Assembly: GCF_003991565.1 (NCBI RefSeq) | Contig: NZ_CP032819.1 | Coordinates: 248,001-312,000 of the forward strand | Length of the DNA stretch: 64,000 bases | Source of the DNA: Butyricimonas faecalis | GTDB taxonomy: Bacteria; Bacteroidota; Bacteroidia; Bacteroidales; Marinifilaceae | Reading direction: 5' to 3' | In this document: one piece after another, positions 54,072 to 62,275 of the stretch | Layout: each line of letters opens with the position of its first letter | Numbering within the stretch: position 1 is the first letter of the stretch | Notes under the pieces: model-generated | Told to the model about the DNA's origin: nothing | What the model saw: only the letters and a program-made list of their open reading frames with translations | The model's database searches: none | Program-made: the position numbers and the translations under genes

Positions 54072-55547
54072 ATGGCTAAGTTTTTAACTTCAAGAGAAGA
54101 GAATTATTCGCAATGGTACAATGATCTGGTCGTAAAAGCCGGATTAGCAGAGAATTCAGCTGTAAGAGGATGTATGGTGATTAAACCTTACGGTTATGCC
54201 ATATGGGAAAAAATGCAACAACAACTGGACAAAATGTTCAAGGAAACGGGACATACGAATGCTTATTTCCCATTGTTGATTCCGAAATCATTCTTTTCAA
54301 AAGAAGCTGATCACGTGGAGGGTTTTGCAAAAGAGTGTGCGGTTGTAACTCATTATCGGTTAAAGAATGATCCGAATGGCGGTGGGGTAGTTGTGGACCC
54401 GGCTGCTAAACTGGAAGAGGAATATATTATTCGTCCGACTTCCGAAACGATTATTTGGAATACATATAAAAATTGGATACAGTCTTATCGTGATCTTCCT
54501 ATCCTTTGTAATCAATGGGCTAACGTGATGCGTTGGGAAATGCGTACGCGTATGTTCCTGCGTACTGCCGAATTCTTGTGGCAAGAAGGACACACGGCTC
54601 ATGCGACGAAAGAGGAAGCGGTTGAGGAGGCTCAAAAAATGATTCGAGTGTATGCCGAATTTGCCGAGAAATGGATGGCTATGCCGGTAATTATGGGCCA
54701 TAAGAGTGAAACGGAACGTTTTGCCGGGGCATTGGATACGTTAACAATCGAGGCGATGATGCAGGATGGAAAAGCTCTTCAGTCTGGAACTTCTCATTTC
54801 TTGGGACAGAACTTCGCGAAGGCTTTTGACGTACAATTTACCACGAAGGAAGGAAAACAGGAATATGTATGGGCAACCTCATGGGGAGCTTCAACCCGTT
54901 TGATGGGAGCGCTGATCATGTCACATTCCGATGACAACGGTTTGGTATTACCCCCGAAATTGGCTCCGCTACAAGTGGCTATCGTGCCTATTTATAAAAG
55001 TCTGGAAGGATTGGAAAAAATTCGTCAAACAGTTAGCGGGTTGATGGATAAATTGAAGGCCGCGGGAATCAGCGTGAAATTCGATGATCGTGACACGCAA
55101 AAGCCGGGTTGGAAATTTGCCGATTACGAGCTGAAGGGAGTTCCGGTACGTCTGGCTATGGGAGAGCGCGATCTTGAGAACGGTACGATTGAGGTGGCTC
55201 GTCGCGATACTTTGACCAAAGAAACGTTGCCATTGGAAGGCGTGGAACAGCACATCGAGACTTTGTTGGAGGAAATTCAGGAAAATATATACAAGTTGGC
55301 TTTGGAACGTCGTTCTAAATTGATCACGAAAGTGGATTCTTACGAGGAATTCAAAACTTTGTTGGACACGAAAGGTGGATTCTTCCTGTGTCATTGGGAT
55401 GGAACCCCGGAAACGGAAGAACTGATCAAGAACGAAACGAAAGCAACCATCCGCTGTATCCCATTCGATTCTCCCGACGAGGAGGGTAAATGTATGGTAA
55501 CAGGTAAACCTTCTCATAAGAGGGTGTTGATAGCGAGAGCTTACTAA
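54072..55547 (+). CDS. proS: Prolyl-tRNA synthetase, archaeal/eukaryotic type
   Basis: A 491-residue class II synthetase that joins proline to tRNA-Pro. It opens '[27 protein letters not shown]', the type-3 ProRS signature; motif 2-type residues are in '[27 protein letters not shown]', motif 3 in '[24 protein letters not shown]'. It ends in the Tyr-terminated tail '[13 protein letters not shown]' of the eukaryote-like form. It lacks the editing insert of the bacterial type. This form is common in Bacteroidetes. Single gene; pepT follows 87 nt later. Confidence 0.97.
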   Translation: MAKFLTSREENYSQWYNDLVVKAGLAENSAVRGCMVIKPYGYAIWEKMQQQLDKMFKETGHTNAYFPLLIPKSFFSKEADHVEGFAKECAVVTHYRLKNDPNGGGVVVDPAAKLEEEYIIRPTSETIIWNTYKNWIQSYRDLPILCNQWANVMRWEMRTRMFLRTAEFLWQEGHTAHATKEEAVEEAQKMIRVYAEFAEKWMAMPVIMGHKSETERFAGALDTLTIEAMMQDGKALQSGTSHFLGQNFAKAFDVQFTTKEGKQEYVWATSWGASTRLMGALIMSHSDDNGLVLPPKLAPLQVAIVPIYKSLEGLEKIRQTVSGLMDKLKAAGISVKFDDRDTQKPGWKFADYELKGVPVRLAMGERDLENGTIEVARRDTLTKETLPLEGVEQHIETLLEEIQENIYKLALERRSKLITKVDSYEEFKTLLDTKGGFFLCHWDGTPETEELIKNETKATIRCIPFDSPDEEGKCMVTGKPSHKRVLIARAY

Positions 55548-55632
55548 TTGATGATTGGGTGATTTATGATTGCGTGATTCACGTTACGGGATTATAAATC
55601 ACTTAATCATAAATCATAAATCTTAAATTATT
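55548..55632. repeat. AT-rich ATTTATGATT-type repeat before pepT
   Basis: GTGATTTATGATTGCGTGATTCACG is followed by ATAAATCACTT and AATCATAAATCATAAATC. The GTGATTTAT and ATAAATCAC segments can pair. The motif is like that at 42860-42955. Confidence 0.55.
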
Positions 55633-55634
55633 TT

Positions 55635-56858
55635 ATGTTGCCAGTAGTTGAGCGTTTTATCAGGTATGCTAAGATTCACACGGAATCGGATCGGGAGACA
55701 GGTTTAGTTCCGAGTACCCCGGGACAGTTGCAGTTTGCCTATCTTCTTTGCGAGGAGATGCAGCAAATAGGAATGCAGGATGTTGCCGTGGATGATTACG
55801 GGTATGTCATGGGATTTCTGCCTGCGAATGCTGATAGAGAGAGTCCTTCAATAGGATTTATCGCTCATATGGATACCAGTCCCGATATGACGGGTAAACA
55901 CGTGAAACCTCAAATTATCGAAAATTACAGGGGAAATGACGTGTTGTTGAACAAGGAAAAGGGATTCACGTTGTCACCGGATGATTTCCCGGAACTGATG
56001 AATTATGTCGGTACGGATTTGATCGTTACGGATGGTAACACGCTTTTAGGTGCAGATGACAAAGCGGGAATTGCCGAAATTCTGACGGCGATGGAATATT
56101 TGATTCAACATCCGGAAATCAAGCATGGACGTATAGCAGTTTGTTTTACACCGGACGAGGAAATCGGAGAAGGTGTTGATCATTTCGATCTGAAAAAATT
56201 CGGGGCTAAATTCGCCTATACTTTGGATGGCGGAGAGATCGGTGAGCTGGAGTGTGAAAACTTTAATGCAGCCTTAGCCCGTTTGACATTTAAAGGACGT
56301 AATTTCCATCCCGGATATGCCAAGAATAAAATGGTCAATTCCATCAAGGTGGCGAATGAATTCATGGCCAGCCTCCCTAAAAAGGATGCTCCGGAATACA
56401 CCTCCGGTTACGAAGGATTCTTTCATATTTATTCCATCAAAGGGACGGTCGAAGAAACCTTGCTGGAAATATTGATTCGTGATTTTGATAAAAAACGTTT
56501 TGAATGGAGAAAGGATGTCATTGAAAACGGTGTCCGGGAATATTCAAAGAAATATGATTTACCGGTACTTCTGGAAATGAAGGACCAGTATGCAAATATG
56601 AAAGAATGCTTGGAGCCGGTAAGATATATCGTGGAAATAGCCAAACAGGCCATGGCAGAACTGGGAATTAAACCTTTGATTGTTCCTATTCGCGGGGGTA
56701 CGAATGGCTCGAAATTATCATTTATGGGATTACCCACACCGAATTTATCCAATGGGGCACATAACGGGCATGGACGATACGAATATATACCCGTCTCTTC
56801 CATGGAAAAAATCGTCAATGTGATTGTGAAAATCTCCGAACTATGTGCTAAAATGTAA
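55635..56858 (+). CDS. pepT: Peptidase T (tripeptide aminopeptidase)
   Basis: A 407-residue M20B metallopeptidase that cuts the first residue from tripeptides in the cytoplasm. Metal ligands are intact: His78-x-Asp80 (AHMDTSPD), bridging Asp141 (GADDKAG), Glu175/Glu176 (PDEEIGEG), Asp in TLDGGEIG, and the last His in 'LSNGAHNGHGRYEYIP'. Length matches the family. It follows proS and ends at a good terminator. Confidence 0.97.
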   Translation: MLPVVERFIRYAKIHTESDRETGLVPSTPGQLQFAYLLCEEMQQIGMQDVAVDDYGYVMGFLPANADRESPSIGFIAHMDTSPDMTGKHVKPQIIENYRGNDVLLNKEKGFTLSPDDFPELMNYVGTDLIVTDGNTLLGADDKAGIAEILTAMEYLIQHPEIKHGRIAVCFTPDEEIGEGVDHFDLKKFGAKFAYTLDGGEIGELECENFNAALARLTFKGRNFHPGYAKNKMVNSIKVANEFMASLPKKDAPEYTSGYEGFFHIYSIKGTVEETLLEILIRDFDKKRFEWRKDVIENGVREYSKKYDLPVLLEMKDQYANMKECLEPVRYIVEIAKQAMAELGIKPLIVPIRGGTNGSKLSFMGLPTPNLSNGAHNGHGRYEYIPVSSMEKIVNVIVKISELCAKM

Positions 56859-56876
56859 GCGAAAAAAACTTCTTCT

Positions 56877-56907
56877 AAAGCAGGTTAGGAAATAACCTGC
56901 TTTTTTT
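56877..56907 (+). terminator. Terminator after pepT
   Basis: AAAGCAGGTTA (56877-56887) and TAACCTGCTTT (56893-56903) form an 11-bp stem followed by a T run (to 56907). Confidence 0.9.
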
Positions 56908-56983
56908 ATAATAAATACGGGTTATTTTTCCATGTATCAATCAAAAGATATTATAATTTAAACCTAAATAATTTAACGTGAGT

Positions 56984-57856
56984 ATGATGAAAAGATTTTT
57001 TATTATTGCCCTATTTTCATTGATTTTAGGACAACTGAGCGCGCAACCGGTAAGAGATACGGCGTGGACAAAAGCCGGTTTTTTCGGGTTAAAATTAACC
57101 CAAGTCAGTCTGAGCAGTTGGTCTGCCGGAGGTGAATCCGCCTTGGCATTTGATAGCCAGATAACCTATAGTGCCGATTTTAAACGCGATCGCCAGTTAT
57201 GGCAAAATCGTTTGGAACTGGGATACGGTTTGACGAAAAATGACGGTAAGGATGCCCGGAAAACAAATGATAAGATATACTTCGCTTCCACATACGGGTA
57301 TCAGGTCTACAAAACACTTTATTGGAGTGCTCTATTGAACTTCAACACGCAATTCGCGAAAGGATATGATTACAATATTGAAGATTCAGACTTTATTTCA
57401 AAATTTATGGCTCCGGGATATTTGATATTTGGTACCGGTATTACATGGAGCCCGAGTAAAATATTTACAGCCTCTTTTACTCCGGCTTTTTGGCGGGGAA
57501 CTATTGTAGCTAACCGTCGTTTATCGGATGAAGGAGCTTTCGGTGTAGATAAAGGAAAGCATTTGTTGTCTGAATTCGGTGCAAACTTGAAGGCTGAAGT
57601 GAATCACGAATTTTTGCCGAACATGAAAATTTATTCTCGTTTGGAATTATATGCCAATTACTTGAAAGACCCTCAGAACATAGATGTTCGCTGGGAGGTA
57701 CAACTAAATATGGCCATCAACAAATGGTTTTCAACAACGTTATCTACAAACTTGTTGTATGACAATGACGTAAAGATCGCTCAAGAAGACGGAACCGCGG
57801 GTCCGAGAGTACAATTTAAGGAAGTATTGGGAGTAGGATTTCAGATAAATTTTTAA
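56984..57856 (+). CDS. DUF3078-family outer membrane protein
   Basis: A 290-residue protein from ATG 56984 (ATG 56987 also possible). It has a signal peptide (LGQLSAQP). The body 'FFGLKLTQVSLSSWSAGGESALAFDSQITYSADFKRDRQLWQNRLELGYG' is the DUF3078 landmark. Strands alternate through the end 'FKEVLGVGFQINF', as in a small barrel. Function unknown. Its end converges on the POT gene with a shared terminator. Confidence 0.85.
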   Translation: MMKRFFIIALFSLILGQLSAQPVRDTAWTKAGFFGLKLTQVSLSSWSAGGESALAFDSQITYSADFKRDRQLWQNRLELGYGLTKNDGKDARKTNDKIYFASTYGYQVYKTLYWSALLNFNTQFAKGYDYNIEDSDFISKFMAPGYLIFGTGITWSPSKIFTASFTPAFWRGTIVANRRLSDEGAFGVDKGKHLLSEFGANLKAEVNHEFLPNMKIYSRLELYANYLKDPQNIDVRWEVQLNMAINKWFSTTLSTNLLYDNDVKIAQEDGTAGPRVQFKEVLGVGFQINF

Positions 57857-57868
57857 GAGTCGATTGAG

Positions 57869-57913
57869 GATATAAAAAAAGAGTTCAGAATTTCTGAACT
57901 CTTTTTTTATATC
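57869..57913. terminator. Perfect 22-bp bidirectional terminator
   Basis: GATATAAAAAAAGAGTTCAG continued by AA (57869-57890) is fully complementary to 57892-57913 around a single T at 57891. The A and T runs make it work both ways between the DUF3078 and POT genes. Confidence 0.92.
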
Positions 57914-57925
57914 TTGATAAATAGG

Positions 57926-59485
57926 TTATTTTGTCACTCTTTCAAGCCATTTTACCATACCAAGCATAACGCCCATAGATACAAGACATACGATCAAGAA
58001 TACTGACCAGCACTGCCAAATTGGCCATGAGTTGTACATAAGGGGACCGATCCAAAGTAGAAGGTTACCGAGGGCCGTGGCAGCAAGCCATAAACCTTGG
58101 CACAAACCAAGCATACTCTTGGGGGCAACTTTTGATACGAATGATAATCCAAGCGGAGAGATAAATAACTCTGCAACGGTTAAGAAGAAATAAGTAACGA
58201 TAAGAACCCACCAGTGAGCTTTTGTTGCCATTTGTTCTGCAATAGGAAGATTTCTGTATGCATCTGCAGAAGGATAACCTTTCATGATGGAGAAAACAGC
58301 AAGGAACAAGAATGCCAAACCTGCGATGAACATACCGATGGCAATCTTTTTAGGGGTTGAAATCTCTTTACCGCATCTTGCAAGGAATCCAAAAATAGCC
58401 ATGATAATCGGCGTGAGGACGATAACAAAAAACGGGTTGATCGCTTGCCATACTTCAGGAGCGACTGCAGAAGAGTCTACGAAATCGCGGGCGAAGAATG
58501 AAAGGGACATTCCGTTCTGGTGGAATGAGAACCAGAAGAAAATAACGATACCCAAAACAGCGAACAAGGCGTACATTCTTTGTGTAATTTCTTTAGCCAT
58601 AGCAGCTTTTTCCTCTGGCGTGTAGGTTACACTCTGTGCGGTAGCTTTCTTTGCCGGATTCGGGAATGTTTTTTGTGAAACAAAGAAAATGACAAGAGAA
58701 ATAAGCATGGCTGCAACAGAGGCAATGAATGAATAGTGAATACCTTCATTGAAAATTTGCAGATATTGAAGACAAGAAGCTGTCATATCGTTGATCGCTC
58801 CACCGGCAGCAGTCATAAGTTGCTGTAAGTTGGCAAGAGCATCGGGTGCCATGGCTGCAGCATTATTAATGTACTCGTGGCAAAGTGCCGGAAGCTGTGC
58901 ATTATAAGATAACCCGTTTGCACCCAACCACCATTGGCGTAAAACCGGAGCAATGAACGGAGCAATTAAACCACCCACGTTGATGAATACATAGAAAATC
59001 TGGAAACCTGAATCTCTCTTGTCTTTTGCGATCTTGAGAGCATCCGGACCCTGTTTTGCAGCCTCTGCTTCAAAATTATCATACATTTGACCCACGATGG
59101 CTTGTAAGTTACCTTTAAACAAACCGTTACCAAATGCAATAAGAAACAAGGCAACACAAGTAAGAGTCAATAACCAGGTTGTATTTTGCGATGTCGCGAG
59201 GATTGGAACGGATAGGATAATATATCCTATTGCCATAACTACAAGACCCGTCTTAATAGTCCCTTTGTAGTTTTGCGTGCGGTCTGCAATAAGACCTCCG
59301 ACAAGGCTTAAAATGTAAATACCAGCGTAAAAGAAAGAATAAATGGTACCACTGGCGGCTTCGCTCAAACCAAATTTAGAACATAGGAACAACACTAATA
59401 CGGCATTCATGATGTAATAGCCGAAACGTTCTCCCATATTACTTAGAGCCGCGGTGAGCAACCCTTTAGGATGATTTTTGAACAT
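57926..59485 (-). CDS. POT/PTR2-family peptide transporter
   Basis: A 519-residue protein with about 14 membrane spans. The N-terminal motif reads 'SNMGERFGYYI', where most POT proteins have ExxERFxYY; the first Glu is replaced (Asn), a common variant in Bacteroidetes. 'GNGLFKGNLQAIVGQMYD' matches the second POT motif region. An insert at about 150-230 with Asn/Ala-rich segments lengthens a loop. It takes up di- and tripeptides with protons. A -7 box (TATATTTG on the minus strand, 59548-59555) lies 63 nt upstream. Confidence 0.92.
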   Translation of the reverse strand: MFKNHPKGLLTAALSNMGERFGYYIMNAVLVLFLCSKFGLSEAASGTIYSFFYAGIYILSLVGGLIADRTQNYKGTIKTGLVVMAIGYIILSVPILATSQNTTWLLTLTCVALFLIAFGNGLFKGNLQAIVGQMYDNFEAEAAKQGPDALKIAKDKRDSGFQIFYVFINVGGLIAPFIAPVLRQWWLGANGLSYNAQLPALCHEYINNAAAMAPDALANLQQLMTAAGGAINDMTASCLQYLQIFNEGIHYSFIASVAAMLISLVIFFVSQKTFPNPAKKATAQSVTYTPEEKAAMAKEITQRMYALFAVLGIVIFFWFSFHQNGMSLSFFARDFVDSSAVAPEVWQAINPFFVIVLTPIIMAIFGFLARCGKEISTPKKIAIGMFIAGLAFLFLAVFSIMKGYPSADAYRNLPIAEQMATKAHWWVLIVTYFFLTVAELFISPLGLSFVSKVAPKSMLGLCQGLWLAATALGNLLLWIGPLMYNSWPIWQCWSVFLIVCLVSMGVMLGMVKWLERVTK

Positions 59486-59547
59486 AACTTTTGTTTTTAA
59501 TTTGTATTGGTAAATAATTAAATTTTTTTGTTCACGCTAATAGTCTG

Positions 59548-59555
59548 CAAATATA
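59548..59555 (-). promoter_or_regulatory. -7 box for the POT transporter
   Basis: The minus strand reads TATATTTG, fitting TAnnTTTG. No clear -33 at the expected distance. Confidence 0.5.
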
Positions 59556-59603
59556 AATTATTTTTTTATCTTTAATCATTGAAAACGTTTGAAACCTATA
59601 GGC

Positions 59604-61139
59604 ATGTTGAAGAATAATAAAATTTTCAAGACTTCGGATTTACGGGAATTGGATAAATATACGATTGAGAATGAGCCGGTAACATCGTTGGATTTGATGG
59701 AAAGGGCGGCTTCCGTGTTTACAGAAAAATTATTGATTTTTTTCCCCCATAGCCATATTTTTAACATTTTGGCCGGTTCCGGAAATAACGGGGGAGACGG
59801 CTATGTCGTGGCAAGATTGTTATTTCAAAAAGGATTGAATGTCAAGGTTTTCGATTTTCATGGGGACAATAATCTCTCCCCGGATTGTGCCGTGAACAGG
59901 AAACGCTTCATGGATATGGGAGGATGTTGTATCGAGGTGAAAAATGCGGATAATTGGCAACCGGATGAAAATAGCGTGCTGGTAGATGCCATTTTTGGGG
60001 CCGGACTAAATCGTCCGGTAACGGGATTCTTGGGAGATGTCATTCATCGGGTAAACGATTTGCCCCATTCGGTTGTGGCCATCGACATCCCTTCTGGTTT
60101 GATGGGCGAGAATAACGGGGAAAATAACGGGGCGATCATAAAAGCTGATTACACCTTCACGTTTCAATTCCCCAAATTAGCCTTTATGTTCCCGGAAAAT
60201 GTACTTTACGTGGGGCATTGGGAAATATTGGATATCCGCTTGCATCCGGTGATATTGCGGGAGTATCCGGCTACCTATTATTATCTGACAGAAGACGCGG
60301 TTGCCTCGCGGTTATTGATTCCGGGAAAATTTTCTCATAAAGGAACATTGGGTAATACCTTATTAATAGCGGGCTCTTATTCCATGATGGGGGCTGCCGT
60401 CTTATCGGCCAAGGGGGCTATCCGGTCCGGAACAGGATTGCTTTCCATGCATGTTCCCCGCAAGTTGAAAGAAATGATTCATCTTTCCGTGCCGGAAGCC
60501 TTGGTTGAGGTCGATCGGAATGAATTCTATTTTTCCGGCGTGGACGATCTGTCCCGTGTCCAGGCGGTGGGGATTGGTCCGGGAATCGGGACTTCACCCG
60601 TCACGGCAGAAGGAATTCGTCAACTGTTATCCGTGTGGCGAGGAAAAATCGTGTTGGACGCGGATGCCTTGAATCTGTTGGCGTCGAATCCCGGGTTACT
60701 GGAACTTCTTCCGGAGGGAGCGGTGCTGACTCCTCACCCGAAAGAATTTGAAAGATTAGCAGGAAAAAGTGTAAATGATTTTGATAGATTAAATAAATTA
60801 AGCACCTTTGCACGTCTACACCGAATATACGTCGTGCTAAAAGGTGCACATACGATTATAGCCACCCCGGAGGGCGAATGCTATTTTAACATGACAGGCA
60901 ACCCGGGAATGGCCAAAGGAGGGGCGGGAGACGTGTTGACGGGTATTGTTGCGGCTTTACTGGCAAGCGGTCATGCTCCGTTAGACGCGGCTATCATCGG
61001 GGTATATGCCCATGGTCTGGCCGGCGATTTGGCGGCGGAAGAGCAAGGGATGAGAGGAACGCGTGCCGGGGACATTGCCGAAAAATTGGGCTTGGTGTGG
61101 AAAAAAATGGAAACATATAATATGGCTAAACAGCGATAG
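59604..61139 (+). CDS. nnr: Bifunctional NAD(P)HX epimerase/dehydratase
   Basis: A 511-residue fusion from ATG 59604 (a TTG lies 15 nt upstream). The N-terminal half is the YjeF_N epimerase (AGSGNNGGDGYVVARLL near 59-75). The C-terminal half is the ADP-dependent NAD(P)HX dehydratase, a ribokinase-like fold (GNPGMAKGGAGDVLTGIVAALLASG near 433-457, plus 'VLTPHPKEFERL'). Together they repair hydrated NAD(P)H. The next gene starts 4 nt later. Confidence 0.95.
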   Translation: MLKNNKIFKTSDLRELDKYTIENEPVTSLDLMERAASVFTEKLLIFFPHSHIFNILAGSGNNGGDGYVVARLLFQKGLNVKVFDFHGDNNLSPDCAVNRKRFMDMGGCCIEVKNADNWQPDENSVLVDAIFGAGLNRPVTGFLGDVIHRVNDLPHSVVAIDIPSGLMGENNGENNGAIIKADYTFTFQFPKLAFMFPENVLYVGHWEILDIRLHPVILREYPATYYYLTEDAVASRLLIPGKFSHKGTLGNTLLIAGSYSMMGAAVLSAKGAIRSGTGLLSMHVPRKLKEMIHLSVPEALVEVDRNEFYFSGVDDLSRVQAVGIGPGIGTSPVTAEGIRQLLSVWRGKIVLDADALNLLASNPGLLELLPEGAVLTPHPKEFERLAGKSVNDFDRLNKLSTFARLHRIYVVLKGAHTIIATPEGECYFNMTGNPGMAKGGAGDVLTGIVAALLASGHAPLDAAIIGVYAHGLAGDLAAEEQGMRGTRAGDIAEKLGLVWKKMETYNMAKQR

Positions 61140-61143
61140 AAAA

Positions 61144-62256
61144 ATGAAAAAGTTGTTTTTTATAATTGGATTAGTGGGACTCGTATCCCTGTCTGTTTCG
61201 GGACAAAAAAAGAGAGAATTGACCACACAAGTGTCAATCGATTATACCTTGCCAAAAATCAGTTATGACGTGGTCGTCACCATGGAATGTACTCGTTTGA
61301 TACCGGGGCCTTTCAGGCAATATGCCGAACAACAGTTAGGTATCTCACCGGAGATCACGAGTGAAGGCGAAGAGTGGACAATCAAAAACATCAAATTCAT
61401 TCCGCGGGCTTTGCCTGATCCGAAAGCCTCTTATACCGTGAACGCCGTTGGAGAATATAACTCTATTTTATTGAATGTAACTCCCGAAGGCTTTTTAGCC
61501 GGCGTGGGAAGTGGTAGTACGAACCGGACTCCTGACGAAAATATCGTTTACGAGGAAAAGGAGAAAAGTGTGGGTTCAGGCATTAATTACGTGTATTTCG
61601 GTATTCGCTCCACTCAAAAGGAAGTACTTGACTCCAATTTCACGGAGATAGAAGTCGAGGGCGAGATTCGCCGGGTATGGGACCCGATTGAACGTCATGT
61701 ATTAAAAGAACACAAAGATTACGTGGACGAGATTACGTCAGAGATATTCAATATTCGCGAAAAGCGACTGGAATTACTAGCCGGAGGCTCGGCCACGGCG
61801 GAGGCCCTAAAAGCGCTCGATGCGCTTGAGGCAAATTACATGAGTTTGTTCATGGGAAAAAGAGAAACCCGCGAAGTGGTTAAAACCATCTCTTTTGTCC
61901 CGGAAAAAGCCGACGAGTCAACCGTTTTGTTCCGTTTCTCCGCGAACGACGGGATTACGGCCAAGAACAACGTGTCTGCTATCCCCTACATCGTTGAATT
62001 AAAAAATATCTACGTTCCGAAAAGAGATGCCCAACAGGGTGGAAACACCCGTCCGGTTCCCTCTCTCTCTTATCGCGAACCGGCCGTTGCCGACCTGTGT
62101 TTGTTGAAAGGGAAAGAGACCGTGATGACCGTTCGTTGTGTCATACCACAACTCGGATTTATCAAACAATTCCCTTTGGATGTCATCAATAATGAAGGTA
62201 TTTCCATTGATTTCTACCCGCGATATGGTTCAATAAAAGGTATAATGAAAAAATAG
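61144..62256 (+). CDS. DUF4831-family exported protein
   Basis: A 370-residue protein from ATG 61144, which follows the nnr stop by 4 nt and opens a signal peptide (SLSVSGQ, about 20). 'YTLPKISYDVVVTMECTRLIPGPFRQYAEQQLGI' is the DUF4831 landmark, and 'FGIRSTQKEVLDSNFTEIEVEGEIRR' continues it. No known function; gene order nnr-DUF4831 is probably one operon. Confidence 0.85.
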   Translation: MKKLFFIIGLVGLVSLSVSGQKKRELTTQVSIDYTLPKISYDVVVTMECTRLIPGPFRQYAEQQLGISPEITSEGEEWTIKNIKFIPRALPDPKASYTVNAVGEYNSILLNVTPEGFLAGVGSGSTNRTPDENIVYEEKEKSVGSGINYVYFGIRSTQKEVLDSNFTEIEVEGEIRRVWDPIERHVLKEHKDYVDEITSEIFNIREKRLELLAGGSATAEALKALDALEANYMSLFMGKRETREVVKTISFVPEKADESTVLFRFSANDGITAKNNVSAIPYIVELKNIYVPKRDAQQGGNTRPVPSLSYREPAVADLCLLKGKETVMTVRCVIPQLGFIKQFPLDVINNEGISIDFYPRYGSIKGIMKK

Positions 62257-62275
62257 TTTGATACACTTTTGAATC

